Shown here: positions 52,662-61,676 of the stretch, piece by piece
How positions within the stretch are numbered: position 1 is the stretch's first letter
How the letters are laid out: each line of letters starts with the position of its first letter
NCBI RefSeq assembly: GCF_026965555.1
Contig: NZ_CP114040.1
Coordinates: 2,604,001 to 2,668,000 of the forward strand
Source: Nannocystis punicea
GTDB lineage: Bacteria > Myxococcota_A > Polyangia > Nannocystales > Nannocystaceae
Length of the DNA stretch: 64,000 nt
Reading direction: 5' to 3'
Notes under the pieces: model-generated
The model's database searches: none
What the model was told of the DNA's origin: nothing
Seen by the model: the letters and a program-made list of their open reading frames with translations, nothing else
Program-made: the position numbers and the translations under genes

Positions 52662-55622
52662 ATGCCCTCCCTCGACGCCACGCCCCACTCCGCGCGGATG
52701 CGCACGGACCCCGACGGTAGCCGGGATTCGGGGGACTTCGAGGCGATCGGGGACAGCAGCGAGGGCGGGGACTTCGGGCGGATGTACGTCGACGCCGAGC
52801 GCGGGGCGGTCGCGTACGAGGCGGCGACGCGGGCGGTGGAGGCCGAGCTCGAGCCGTTCCGCGCCGGTCGCTACGTGATCATGAAGCACCTGGGGCACGG
52901 GGCGATGGGCAACGTGTTCCTCGCCTACGACCCCGACCTCGACCGCAAGGTCGCGGTGAAGATGCTGCGCGAGTCGTCGCGGGCGCTGGTGCCGGCCTCG
53001 CTGGTGCGCGAGGCCAAGGCGATGGCGCGGCTGACCCACCCCAACGTGGTCGGCGTGTTCGACGTCGGCGTGTGCGACCGCGGCGTCTACGTCGCCATGG
53101 AGCTGGTCGAGGGGGTGACCCTTCGGACATGGCTCAAGGAGCAGCCGCGAGGCTGGCGCGAGGTCCTCGGCCTGTTCATCCAGGCCGGCAGCGGCCTGGC
53201 GGCGGCGCACGAGGCGGGCCTGGTCCACCACGACTTCAAGCCCGACAACGTCCTCGTCAGCGCGCGCGGGCGGGCGATGGTCAGCGACTTCGGCCTGGCG
53301 CGCGTGCACGAGGCCGCCAGCGCCGACGTGAGCGGGGAGATCAGCGACGCCGGGACCACGCGGCGCGGCAGCGGCGGGGCCAGCGACGGCAGCTCGACCG
53401 TCGCCTCGAGCCGCGGGCCGGTCGGCACCCTGGCGTACATGGCCCCGGAGCGGCTCAAGCTGCAGCCGTCCGACGCCCGCTCCGACCAGTTCAGCTTCTG
53501 CGTCGCCCTGTACGAGGGCGTGTACGGCCGGCGGCCGTTCGTCGGCGAGGACGCGCCGGCCCTGCGGCGCGCGCTGCTGCAGGACCGCCCGCAGGACCCG
53601 CCGAAGGGCTCGGTGGTGCCGCCCAAGCTGTGGAAGGTGCTGCGCCGCGGGCTCGCGCGCGACCCGGCGGCCCGCTACCCCGGGATGGACGCGCTGCTCG
53701 CCGAGCTGACGGCGATCGCCGCCGAGCGGCCGATGCGGCCGTGGCAGTGGGCGCTGGCGGCCGGCTCGTTCGCGGGTGTCCTCGGGGGCATGTCCTTGTG
53801 GACAGCTCCGGTCGACCGCTGCGGCGCGGCCGGCGAGGCGCTGGCGGCCGCGTGGACGCCCGAGGTGCGCGGCGAGCTGCAGGCCAAGTTCGCCGGGGTG
53901 GCCGGGCGGTGGGCGCGGGTCGAGTCGGCGCTCGACGACTACGTGACCGGCTGGCAGGTCCGGCGCGAGGCCGTGTGCGCCGGGGCGGCGCGGGCCGACG
54001 CGGCCGCCTCGGAGGAGCTGCGGGCGCGGGCGACCTGCCTCGAGCACCCGCGGATGCGCTTCACGGCCTTGATCGAGCTGCTCGGCAGCTCGTCGCGGGT
54101 CGACGTCGACGACGCGGCGCGGGCGGCCGCCCAGCTGCCGGCGCTGGCCGACTGCGACGACCGCCAGCTGCTCGCGCTCGGCCTGCGCCCGCCGGACGCG
54201 CACGAGCGGCCGCGGGTGACCGCGCTGCGGGCCGGGCTCGAGCGGGCGCGCGTGCGCGAGGTGTCGGGCGAGTACGCCAGGAGCCTGGCGATGGCCGAGG
54301 AGGCGGTCGGGGCGGCGCGCGGGCTCGACTACCCGCCGCTGCTGGCCGAGGCGCTGTACCAGCGCGGCCGCGTCGAGCACTACCTCGGCCGCAGCGACGC
54401 CGCGGTGGCCAGCCTGTCCGAGGCGGTCGACCTGGCCGAGGCCAGCCGGCACGAGGTGCTGGTCGCCGAGGTGTGGCAGTACCTGGTCGAGGTCGGCGCG
54501 CTGCACTGGCGCCCGGGGCTGCCGGTGCTCGAGTGGGTCCGACGCGCGCGGGCCAGCGCCGAGCGGCTCGGCCGGCCCGCCGCCGACAGCCGGGCGCGGG
54601 CGCTGCAGGCCGAGGGCCTGGTCGCGCGCGGCCGCCAGCAGCCGCGCTCCGCCGAGTCCGCGTTCCGCAAGGCCCTGTCGCTGTGGGCCCAGAGCCCGGC
54701 CCCCGACGCGGTGGCGATCGCCAAGCTCAAGCTCAACCTGGCCACCGCGCTGGTCGACCAGGACCGCGGCGACGACGCGGCGGTGCTGTACGTCGAGGCC
54801 GAGCAGGGCTTCGTCGCCGCGCTCGGTCCGCGCCACCCGTACGTGCTGGTCGCGCTGTACAACCTCGGCCTGCTCGAGGAGCAGCGCGGCCGCCTCGACG
54901 CCGCCCGGGCCGCCTTCGAGCGCGCGCTGGCGGTGGCGCGATATGTCTTCGGGGACAGCCACGGCAAGGTCCTCGAGCTGCACCTCGCGCTGGCCCGGGT
55001 CGACCTGTACGAGGGCCTGGCCTCCTCGGCGCTGGCCCACGGCGAGGCCGCGCGGGCGATCTTCGACGACACCGGCAGCGCCGACGACGAGGTGTTCGCG
55101 GTCCTCGGCGAGGCCCACCTGCTGCTCGGCGGCTACGTGGAGGCCCTGGCGGCCGCCGAGCGCGAGCTGACCCTGGCCGCGGCGCTGCACGGGGCCGACG
55201 GCGAGGTCGTCGCCCGGGCCCACGCCAAGGCCGGCGAGGCGCTGCTCGGCCTGCACCAGCCCGACGAGGCCGAGGCCCGGTTCGCCCAGGCCCAGGCGCT
55301 GCTGTCCCGCATCGACGACGCCGACGGCGACGCCCAGGGCTTCGTTCTCAAGGGCATCGGCCAGGCCCGGCTGATCCGCGGCGACCACGCCGGCGCCGCC
55401 CAGGCGCTGCGCCAGGCCTCGGCCGTGTGGGCCAGCGCCGGCAGCGACTTCCGCGAGGTCGCCGACACTCAGTGGTGCCTCGCCCAGGCCCTCGCCGCGC
55501 TCGGCGAGACCACGGCCGCCGCCGAGCGGCGGGCCGCCGCCGAGCGCTTCTACGCCCGCTTCGGCGAGGCCGGGGCGCGCCGCGCCGCCGAGCTGGCCGG
55601 GTGGCTCCGACCTCCGTCCTAG
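52662..55622 (+). CDS. Serine/threonine protein kinase with TPR sensor
   Basis: The product has 986 residues. The kinase domain (~65-350) has the Gly loop GHGAMGNVFLAYD, the catalytic Lys in KVAVKMLRE, the catalytic loop HHDFKPDNVLV (HRD is replaced by HHD, seen in this family), DFGLAR and the P+1 region GTLAYMAPERL. A long Ser/Gly/Thr activation loop insert is present. A single membrane helix (~360-385: WALAAGSFAGVLGGMSLW) leads to a ~600-residue TPR region of Ala/Leu/Glu helices. The kinase is a membrane-bound eukaryotic-like STPK. ATG 52662 is chosen over GTG 52650. Downstream genes on the same strand encode a small lipoprotein and an FHA protein. Confidence 0.92.
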   Translation: MPSLDATPHSARMRTDPDGSRDSGDFEAIGDSSEGGDFGRMYVDAERGAVAYEAATRAVEAELEPFRAGRYVIMKHLGHGAMGNVFLAYDPDLDRKVAVKMLRESSRALVPASLVREAKAMARLTHPNVVGVFDVGVCDRGVYVAMELVEGVTLRTWLKEQPRGWREVLGLFIQAGSGLAAAHEAGLVHHDFKPDNVLVSARGRAMVSDFGLARVHEAASADVSGEISDAGTTRRGSGGASDGSSTVASSRGPVGTLAYMAPERLKLQPSDARSDQFSFCVALYEGVYGRRPFVGEDAPALRRALLQDRPQDPPKGSVVPPKLWKVLRRGLARDPAARYPGMDALLAELTAIAAERPMRPWQWALAAGSFAGVLGGMSLWTAPVDRCGAAGEALAAAWTPEVRGELQAKFAGVAGRWARVESALDDYVTGWQVRREAVCAGAARADAAASEELRARATCLEHPRMRFTALIELLGSSSRVDVDDAARAAAQLPALADCDDRQLLALGLRPPDAHERPRVTALRAGLERARVREVSGEYARSLAMAEEAVGAARGLDYPPLLAEALYQRGRVEHYLGRSDAAVASLSEAVDLAEASRHEVLVAEVWQYLVEVGALHWRPGLPVLEWVRRARASAERLGRPAADSRARALQAEGLVARGRQQPRSAESAFRKALSLWAQSPAPDAVAIAKLKLNLATALVDQDRGDDAAVLYVEAEQGFVAALGPRHPYVLVALYNLGLLEEQRGRLDAARAAFERALAVARYVFGDSHGKVLELHLALARVDLYEGLASSALAHGEAARAIFDDTGSADDEVFAVLGEAHLLLGGYVEALAAAERELTLAAALHGADGEVVARAHAKAGEALLGLHQPDEAEARFAQAQALLSRIDDADGDAQGFVLKGIGQARLIRGDHAGAAQALRQASAVWASAGSDFREVADTQWCLAQALAALGETTAAAERRAAAERFYARFGEAGARRAAELAGWLRPPS
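53791..53804. repeat. Palindrome inside the kinase gene
   Basis: TGTCC-TTGT-GGACA is a 5-bp perfect stem inside the coding sequence for the transmembrane segment. Confidence 0.45.
54944..54957. repeat. Palindrome inside the kinase gene (second)
   Basis: TGTC-TTCGGG-GACA lies inside the TPR coding region. The loop resembles the reverse of the CGAAGA loops. Confidence 0.35.
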
Positions 55623-55681
55623 CCCCGTTTTTTCTTCCTAGCCCAAAGAACATGTCCCCAAGACCCTGTAGGGAGGTACTT

Positions 55682-55894
55682 ATGTCTCGCACCGTCACTC
55701 TCGCCCTCGCCGCTCTCGCCCTCACCGCCGTGTCCGGCTGCGACGAATTGGTCCAACGCGCCGCCGCGACCCAGGCAGGGCCGACCGCCCTCAAGGAGGA
55801 CGCCGGTCCGGTCGACGGCAACGGCGATTGCGGCTCTTGCGCCAAGTTCCGCACGCGGCCGCCGTCGGGCATCAACGCCCCGCCGTCGCTGTGA
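55682..55894 (+). CDS. Small lipoprotein
   Basis: This 70-residue protein, ATG 55682, has an excellent GGGAGG ribosome binding site. The signal peptide MSRTVTLALAALALTAVSGC has a clear lipobox; the mature ~50 residues are Asp/Gly/Pro-rich with a CGSC pair. It is too short for a folded enzyme. It lies 60 bp after the kinase gene and 73 bp before the FHA gene, so it may be an accessory or sensor part of the kinase cluster. Confidence 0.7.
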   Translation: MSRTVTLALAALALTAVSGCDELVQRAAATQAGPTALKEDAGPVDGNGDCGSCAKFRTRPPSGINAPPSL

Positions 55895-55966
55895 TCGCTC
55901 GCGCGCAGGCCCGCTGCGCTGTCGTCCGCTGGTACAATCGTCGTCCCTATCGAGAGGAGGCCCGCC

Positions 55967-56902
55967 GTGTTGCAAGGTCGCTACACCCCCTTTGTCCGTT
56001 TTCGCCTCCCTGACGGGCGTTCCGCCCAGGTCGCCGCCGGCGGGCTGATCGGCAGGGCGTCGACGGCCGAGCTGCGGATCGAGAGCCCGGAGGTGTCGGA
56101 GGCGCACGCGTTCATCAGCATGCGCGGGCGTCACCTGCAGATCCTCTCGCTGCGGCGCTGGATCATCCTCGACGGCGAGCGCAAGTCGTCGATCATCCTC
56201 GCGCCGGGCCAGCGGATCCGCCTGTCGCAGAACGTGACGCTCGACGTCGAGGCGGTCGAGCTGCCGGACCGGGTGATGGTGCTCTACGGCGACGGCCAGG
56301 AGCTGTGCACCCTCAGCGAGTCGGTCTATTCGATCGTGACAGCGAACGGCGGGCCGTCGCAGACCCCCAGCTACAAGCTCCACCCGGAGTATCTGCCGGG
56401 GGCCGAGGCGTACATCTGGGGCACCTCCGACGGCTTCACCCTGCGGGTCGGCGACCGCGAGCCGGTCGAGCTGGCCGCCGGCACCTCGTGGGAACTGCGC
56501 GGGCATCACTTCGCGGTCCAGGCCAGGCCGCTCGGCGACGGGGCCCTCAGCACCCGCAGCATCGGCCAGAACGACCCGCCGCTGACGATCGTCGCCCGCT
56601 ACGACACGGTCTATGTGCGGATGCCCGGGCGGCCCGAGTGCGTGATCGCGGGGTTGCTCGCGCGGATCGTCAGCGAGCTGGCCACCATCAATCGCCTCGT
56701 CTCGTGGGAGGCCGTGGCCAGGGAGATCTGGGGCGACGAGACCGACCGCGGGATCATGCGGCAGAACTGGGACCGCAATTTGCGGCGACTCCGGGCGCAA
56801 TTGCGTGAGGCGGGGATTCGTCCCGACCTGGTGCGGCCGGACGGCAAGGGCAACGTGGAGCTGTACCTGCTGCCGCAGGACACCGTGGTCGACGAGAGCT
56901 GA
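55967..56902 (+). CDS. FHA-domain protein with winged-helix C-terminus
   Basis: This 311-residue cytoplasmic protein has an N-terminal FHA phosphothreonine-binding domain (~15-95: GGLIGRASTAELRIESPEVS, then a conserved S.AHAF region and WIILDGERKSSII). The C-terminal ~90 residues match an OmpR-type winged-helix DNA-binding domain: NRLVSWEAVAREIWGDE, NWDRNLRRLRAQLREAGI and DGKGNVELYLLP. It could bind the phosphorylated kinase upstream and regulate transcription. The start is a GTG at 55967 preceded by GAGGAGG. It is the third gene of the kinase cluster. Confidence 0.85.
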   Translation: MLQGRYTPFVRFRLPDGRSAQVAAGGLIGRASTAELRIESPEVSEAHAFISMRGRHLQILSLRRWIILDGERKSSIILAPGQRIRLSQNVTLDVEAVELPDRVMVLYGDGQELCTLSESVYSIVTANGGPSQTPSYKLHPEYLPGAEAYIWGTSDGFTLRVGDREPVELAAGTSWELRGHHFAVQARPLGDGALSTRSIGQNDPPLTIVARYDTVYVRMPGRPECVIAGLLARIVSELATINRLVSWEAVAREIWGDETDRGIMRQNWDRNLRRLRAQLREAGIRPDLVRPDGKGNVELYLLPQDTVVDES

Positions 56903-57027
56903 ACATCGTGCGGCCGGGCGGCGAGGGCGACGTCGCGTCGTCCTCGCCGGGACAGGACACCGCGCTCGACGGCGCCGAAGTTCGTGCTCGTCGCGGCCGG
57001 CGAGCGCTGAACATCAGACGAGGGATT

Positions 57028-57492
57028 ATGTGGATACGGTCGTTGGTGGTCGCATTATCATTGTCGTCGGCCGGGTGCGACGACGTATTCACGGCCGGCG
57101 GGGTGGCCACGGCGACGCCCGTGTTCACCAGCATCACCGCCGGCGACCTGCGCGACCTCGACCGCGATGAATCGGTGCTCGTCGAGCTCGACGGCGAATA
57201 TCCGGTGGTCTTCGAGTTCGACGGCCGCCGCGGCGCCCTCGACTTCGGGCGCATCGAGATCGCCACGCCGGCGGGCGGGCGGCTGCCGCTGGGGGCCTGG
57301 CTCGAGGCGCTGGTGTCGGCCCACGGCCTCGGCTTCGTCGCGCTGTCGGGCGGCCGCTTTCGCCTGGCCAACGACCGCGCCGCGGCCTCGCTGGGGATCG
57401 TCGATTCGCAGCCGGGGAGCTGCGATTCCATCGACATCGTCGATCTCGACGGCGTGGTCGCGGTGCTGTTCGTCGCCGAGGCTTCGTGCTGA
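57028..57492 (+). CDS. Lipoprotein of unknown function
   Basis: The product has 154 residues. A signal peptide with a lipobox-like Cys (LSLSSAGCDD) is followed by an acidic beta-rich domain (VLVELDGEYPVVFEFDGRRG, FRLANDRAAASLGIVDSQ). Two Cys near the C-terminus flank the SIDIVDLDGVVAV segment. No family is recognised. ATG 57028 starts the signal peptide and has GAGGG upstream. It is the last gene of the plus-strand run after the FHA protein. Confidence 0.62.
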   Translation: MWIRSLVVALSLSSAGCDDVFTAGGVATATPVFTSITAGDLRDLDRDESVLVELDGEYPVVFEFDGRRGALDFGRIEIATPAGGRLPLGAWLEALVSAHGLGFVALSGGRFRLANDRAAASLGIVDSQPGSCDSIDIVDLDGVVAVLFVAEASC

Positions 57493-57657
57493 GTCCGAGT
57501 TGACTCCATAAGATGTGTTGTTCGAGGCCGGTGATTCCGTCACCAGTCTGCTCGAGCGGACGCTCACGTAGAGAGACGTCCACAGCCGCTGGTTGAGTGG
57601 TTCGCTTCAGCGCAGGATGCTGCCGCTGTCACTCAGCAGAAAGCTCGGGTTTTTCTG

Positions 57658-59091
57658 ATGCGATATTCCGCCATTTTCCCCGGTTTGTTTGTCCTCGCCA
57701 CGCTGTCTGGTTGCGCCCAGGACGTAGTGCAGGGTTCTGTCACCGACACGACCACGGATACGTCGTCGACCACGGAGCAGGACCTCTCGACGGGTGTGAC
57801 GCCGACGACGGCCGACCCGCCGACGACGACGGACGAGACGACGACGACGACGACGGCGCCGACCACGACCGTCGACCCGACCGAGCCGACGTCGACGACG
57901 ACGGGAGAGACGACGGACACGTCGACGACGACGACGACGACGGGAGAGACGACGGACACGTCGACGACGACGACGACGGGAGAGACGACGGACACGTCGA
58001 CGACCGGCGATACGACGACGACCACCACCGGCGATACCGAGACCGACACCGAGACGACCGCGCCGGGCAGCTGCGGCGACGCGATCCTCGATGCCGGGGA
58101 AGATTGCGATCAGGACAACCTCGGCGGCAAGGATTGTGTCAGCCTCGGCTTCGACGGCGGCACGCTCGCGTGCGCCGACGATTGCACCTTCGACACCGGC
58201 CTGTGCCTGCTCGAGTCGTGCGGCGACGGCCAGCTCGACGAGAAGGAGACCTGCGACGGGGACGACCTCGCCGGCGAGAGCTGCGAGTCGCAGGGCTTCG
58301 CCGGCGGCGCCCTGGCCTGCAATGACACCTGCAACGGGTTCGACGCCTCGGCTTGCACCGCCTGCGGCGACGATCAGAAGCAGGACGGCGAGACCTGCGA
58401 CGGCGCCGACCTCGACGGCGAGAGCTGCGAGTCGCAGGGCTTCGGCGGCGGGACCCTGGGCTGCAACGCCGACTGCGGCGGCTTCGACGTGTCTCAGTGC
58501 GACCCGTGCGGCAACGACCAGATCGACGACGACGAGACCTGCGACGGGGCGGCGCTGGCCAACGAGACCTGCGAGTCGCAGGGCTTCAGCGGCGGGACTC
58601 TGGGCTGCAGCGCGACCTGCGACGCGTTCGACACCTCGCAGTGCGACAGCTGCGGCAACGACGTGCTCGACGCCGGCGAGACCTGCGACGGGGCGGCGCT
58701 CGGCGGCGCGACCTGCGAGTCGCTCGGCTTCGACGGCGGCGTGCTCGCGTGCGCGGCCGACAGCTGCGGCGCGTTCGACACCTCGGGCTGCATCGGCTGC
58801 GGCAACGACAAGCTCGACGGCGACGAGCCGTGCGACGGGGCCGAGCTCGACGGCGAGACCTGCGAGACGCAGAACTTCTTCGGCGGGACGCTGGCCTGCA
58901 GCGAGCAGTGCGACGACTTCGACCTGTCGCAGTGCACCAATTGCGGCAACAACCAGATCGACGCCGGCGAGACCTGCGACGGCAGCGACCTCGGCGGGGC
59001 GACCTGCGAATCGCAGGGCTTCGCCGGCGGCGGCGTCCTGATCTGCGCCACCGGCTGCGGCGCGTTCGACACGTCCGCCTGCATCGACTGA
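57658..59091 (+). CDS. Lipoprotein with seven Cys-rich repeats
   Basis: The product has 477 residues. A signal peptide with lipobox (GLFVLATLSGCAQ) is followed by a ~115-residue Thr/Asp-rich linker that contains near-identical TTTTTGETTDTS units. Seven Cys-rich repeats of ~45 residues follow, each of the form CG...LD.GETCDG..L...TCES.GF.GG.L.C...C..FD.S.C. This repeat is widespread in myxobacterial surface lipoproteins. It resembles the other Cys-rich protein at 23388 in design but not in motif. The function is probably adhesion or a scaffold. It converges on the LRR gene across a perfect palindrome. Confidence 0.85.
   Translation: MRYSAIFPGLFVLATLSGCAQDVVQGSVTDTTTDTSSTTEQDLSTGVTPTTADPPTTTDETTTTTTAPTTTVDPTEPTSTTTGETTDTSTTTTTTGETTDTSTTTTTGETTDTSTTGDTTTTTTGDTETDTETTAPGSCGDAILDAGEDCDQDNLGGKDCVSLGFDGGTLACADDCTFDTGLCLLESCGDGQLDEKETCDGDDLAGESCESQGFAGGALACNDTCNGFDASACTACGDDQKQDGETCDGADLDGESCESQGFGGGTLGCNADCGGFDVSQCDPCGNDQIDDDETCDGAALANETCESQGFSGGTLGCSATCDAFDTSQCDSCGNDVLDAGETCDGAALGGATCESLGFDGGVLACAADSCGAFDTSGCIGCGNDKLDGDEPCDGAELDGETCETQNFFGGTLACSEQCDDFDLSQCTNCGNNQIDAGETCDGSDLGGATCESQGFAGGGVLICATGCGAFDTSACID
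57902..58009. repeat. Tandem repeat in Thr-rich linker
   Basis: Three near-identical units with periods of 39 and 36 bases (starting at ~57902, 57941 and 57977) encode TGETTDTSTTTTT. All changes are in multiples of three. Confidence 0.75.
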
Positions 59092-59115
59092 GCCGCCGGG
59101 ATCCGGCGAACCTTG

Positions 59116-59145
59116 GAGGCGACGGCGCCGCGGCGCCGTCGCCTC
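59116..59145. terminator. Perfect 30-bp palindrome between convergent genes
   Basis: GAGGCGACGGCGCCG followed by its exact reverse complement gives 15 bp without mismatch. It lies midway between two convergent stop codons (59091 and 59153). It is GC-rich with no U tract. A bidirectional 3' hairpin is the likely role. Confidence 0.78.
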
Positions 59146-59152
59146 GAAGACG

Positions 59153-60286
59153 TCAGCACTCGCCGCCGTCCCAGAACATCCACAGGCCGAGGTCGCACAG
59201 CGCCGGGATCAGCGTGTCGAGGCTGTTCGCGTCGAGCGGGTTGCCGGTCACCGAGAGGAGGGTGTTGCTCACCGCGCACGGAGCGTCCATGAACGGGGCC
59301 AGGGTGGTGATCTGATTGTTGCCGAGGGCGAAGGTGAACTCGAGCGCGGGGTAGTTCTGGAGCGGGGATAGGTCGGAGATGTGATTGTTCGGGAGGGTGA
59401 GCATCCCGAGGGAAGGAGGGGGCACGGCCGGGAGCTCGGTGAGGCCGGTATTGGCCGCCGAGATGGCGAACAGCTTCGGCGCGCCGGAGAGGACCTCGAG
59501 CCCCTCGGCCAGCGGGTTGTCGTCGACCGCGAGATAGGTGAGCTGCGGGTGACTTCCCAGAGCGCTCAGGCTGGTGATCTGATTGTCGCGCAGGGACAGG
59601 TCGAACAGCGCGCTCGCACCGGCCAGCGGCCCCAGGTCGACGATCGCGTTGCGGTCGGCGTACAAATAGGTCAGGCCGGGCAGCGCCGCGACCGGCTGGA
59701 GGTCGACGATCGCGTTGTCGTGGAGCTCGAGGAGGTTCAACATCGGCAGGCCCGTGAGCGTGTCGAGCTCCGTGAGGCCGTTGTTCGCCAGGTCGAGCCG
59801 CCACAGCCGAGCCAGCCCGGCCAGCGGCGAGAAGTCGTCGACCGTGGTGTTGTTGAGGGTCAGATCCTCGAGGTTCGAGAAGCACTCGAGACCGGCGATG
59901 GAGGCCACGCCGCCGTCGACGACGAGCATCTCGAGCTCGAGCGCCGCTGCGGGCGAGATCGGCCCCTCGGCGATCCCCAGCGCGTCTCGGACGGCCTGCA
60001 GGAGCACCTCATCCGCGAGGACGATCTCGCTGCAGTCGACGGGCTCGGGGGTGGTGGTGGAGGTGAGTTCGAGTTGATCGGTGGTGCCGCTGGTGGTGGA
60101 GGTCTCCTCGGGCTCGCCGCTGGCGGATTCACTCGAGGTGGGCTCCATGCCGGGCGTGGTGGCGGTGGTGGCATCCGTGGTCGACGTCGCCTGCGGGCTG
60201 TCGCCGACCTTGTAATCGAGGACGCACGCGGACAACCAGGTCGAGGCGAGGACGGCGGCCGCGGGTTTGCGCTTGGACAGGATCAT
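59153..60286 (-). CDS. Leucine-rich-repeat lipoprotein
   Basis: The product has 377 residues. A signal peptide with lipobox (AAAVLASTWLSAC) is followed by a Thr/Ser/Glu linker, then about eight internalin-like LRRs from ~120 to 350 (DLTLNNTTVDDFSPLAGLAR, LRDNQITSLSALGSHPQL, LTLPNNHISDLSPLQN). Each has the 22-residue LxxLxLxxNxI pattern. The last ~25 residues include Cys and GGEC. It is a surface LRR protein, likely for protein binding. ATG 60286 follows AAAGGAG. It is divergent from the next gene. Confidence 0.88.
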   Translation of the reverse strand: MILSKRKPAAAVLASTWLSACVLDYKVGDSPQATSTTDATTATTPGMEPTSSESASGEPEETSTTSGTTDQLELTSTTTPEPVDCSEIVLADEVLLQAVRDALGIAEGPISPAAALELEMLVVDGGVASIAGLECFSNLEDLTLNNTTVDDFSPLAGLARLWRLDLANNGLTELDTLTGLPMLNLLELHDNAIVDLQPVAALPGLTYLYADRNAIVDLGPLAGASALFDLSLRDNQITSLSALGSHPQLTYLAVDDNPLAEGLEVLSGAPKLFAISAANTGLTELPAVPPPSLGMLTLPNNHISDLSPLQNYPALEFTFALGNNQITTLAPFMDAPCAVSNTLLSVTGNPLDANSLDTLIPALCDLGLWMFWDGGEC

Positions 60287-60549
60287 GCATCGCTCCTTTA
60301 TTCGTGTCGTTCTCCGGGGGGCGGCGGATCCTTCACGACGCGAGCTGAAAAACTGTCGCGGTCGTCGGCGCGCAGAGAATGTCGTCAGCGGCTCCACGCG
60401 CGCGATCCGGACGAGACGCGATCGAGCGAGGCGAATCACCGGGGCGGATGAAACCGGCGGACGCGGCCGCGGGTCCTTCGCGGTGGAGGGCGCACGCCCG
60501 CGGTGCACCGAGGTCGTCGCGGCGGCGCTCGTGGTAGGTTCGTCGTCCC

Positions 60550-61638
60550 TTGCCAATCATCACTGCCCTCGCCGCGCTGCTCGCGGTCCAGGTGCCCGAC
60601 CTGGCGTCGGCCCGATTGGTGTGGGACGCGCCGAGGGACTGTCCGGGGCGCGAGGACCTGCTCGCGGCGATCGAGCAGCGGCTCGGGCGAGCGTTCGCGG
60701 GCGAGGTCGAGGTCGAGGCCCGGGTGACGCACCACGCCGACGCGCCGCGCTTTCGCCTGACGATGCGGCTCGGCCAGCGAGGTCGTGCGGCGCTCCGCAG
60801 GCTGACATCCGGGCGCTGCGCGGCCCTCGTCGACGCCGCGGCGCTGCTGGTGGCGACCGCCGTCTCGCCGGGCGAGGCGACGGAGGTGCAACCGGGCGCG
60901 GACGCGGCGCAGCCGATCGCGGACGCGGCGGGAGAGGTCGCCGAGGTGGAGGCCCGAGAGGAACCGATCGGGCCGGAACTCGCGCCGCAGTCCAGGCTCG
61001 AGCAGACGGCCGAGCAGGCGCCGGAGCTCCCCCCGGCGGCGGCGGAGTTGGAGGTGTGGGAGCCCGCGGCAGGGACCGCCGAGACGCCGCTGGAGGCGCC
61101 CCGGCGAGCGCGGCGGGGGCCCGGCGGGGTCTTGAGGATCCAGGGAGGGGCCGAGCTCGGGGCGCTCCCCGGCGTCTCCGGGGCCGCGATGGTGGTCGGC
61201 GGTCTGCTGTGGCGGCGGGCGCGGCTGGAGCTGCGCGGTACGTTCCTCTCGCCGCGGACGGAGGTGCGCCCGGAAGGGTCGCTGCGGGCGTTCGCAGGCA
61301 TGGGGGCGGTGCTCGGCTGCGGGCGGCCGGGCCCGCGGCGGGTCGAGTTCCCGCTGTGCGGCGGGCTGGAGCTGGGGGGCGTGCGCGGGACCGCCACCCG
61401 CGCGGCCGGGGCCCGCGGCACGACCGGGTACTGGCTGGCGATCGTGGCCTCGGCCGGCGTCGCGGTGGCCGTGCATCCGCGGGTGCGGCTGGGCGCGGCG
61501 CTCGAGGGCGTCGCGGGGCTCCTCGTGCCGAGCTTCGAGCTGCGCGATCCGGGGCCGGACGTGGCCCTCTTCACCTCGTCCCGGATCTCGGGCCGGCTGC
61601 TCTTCACGGTCGAGCTGCATTTTCGCGATCCGCGGTGA
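60550..61638 (+). CDS. Exported beta-rich protein coupled to a sigma factor gene
   Basis: The product has 362 residues. A TTG at 60550 opens a signal peptide (ITALAALLAVQVPDLASA). An N-terminal domain (RLVWDAPRDCPGREDLLAAI) and an Ala/Glu-rich linker lead to a C-terminal beta-rich region (VLRIQGGAELGALPGV, WLAIVASAGVAVAVHP, RLLFTVELHF) whose final strand, with a terminal Phe, recalls outer-membrane beta barrels. No family is recognised. It lies 38 bp before the sigma gene; a GTG overlapping the TGA (GTGA at 61635) might even start the sigma gene. It may be a surface sensor acting with the sigma factor. Confidence 0.65.
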   Translation: MPIITALAALLAVQVPDLASARLVWDAPRDCPGREDLLAAIEQRLGRAFAGEVEVEARVTHHADAPRFRLTMRLGQRGRAALRRLTSGRCAALVDAAALLVATAVSPGEATEVQPGADAAQPIADAAGEVAEVEAREEPIGPELAPQSRLEQTAEQAPELPPAAAELEVWEPAAGTAETPLEAPRRARRGPGGVLRIQGGAELGALPGVSGAAMVVGGLLWRRARLELRGTFLSPRTEVRPEGSLRAFAGMGAVLGCGRPGPRRVEFPLCGGLELGGVRGTATRAAGARGTTGYWLAIVASAGVAVAVHPRVRLGAALEGVAGLLVPSFELRDPGPDVALFTSSRISGRLLFTVELHFRDPR

Positions 61639-61676
61639 CGGAAGTCGGGGCCGCCGGAGAACCGAACCAACAGGTC

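Noticed and set aside
57826..58030. Thr-codon (acg)n runs as a regulatory microsatellite
   Set aside because: The runs are interrupted and encode a normal Thr-rich lipoprotein linker; only the 36-39-base units are reported.
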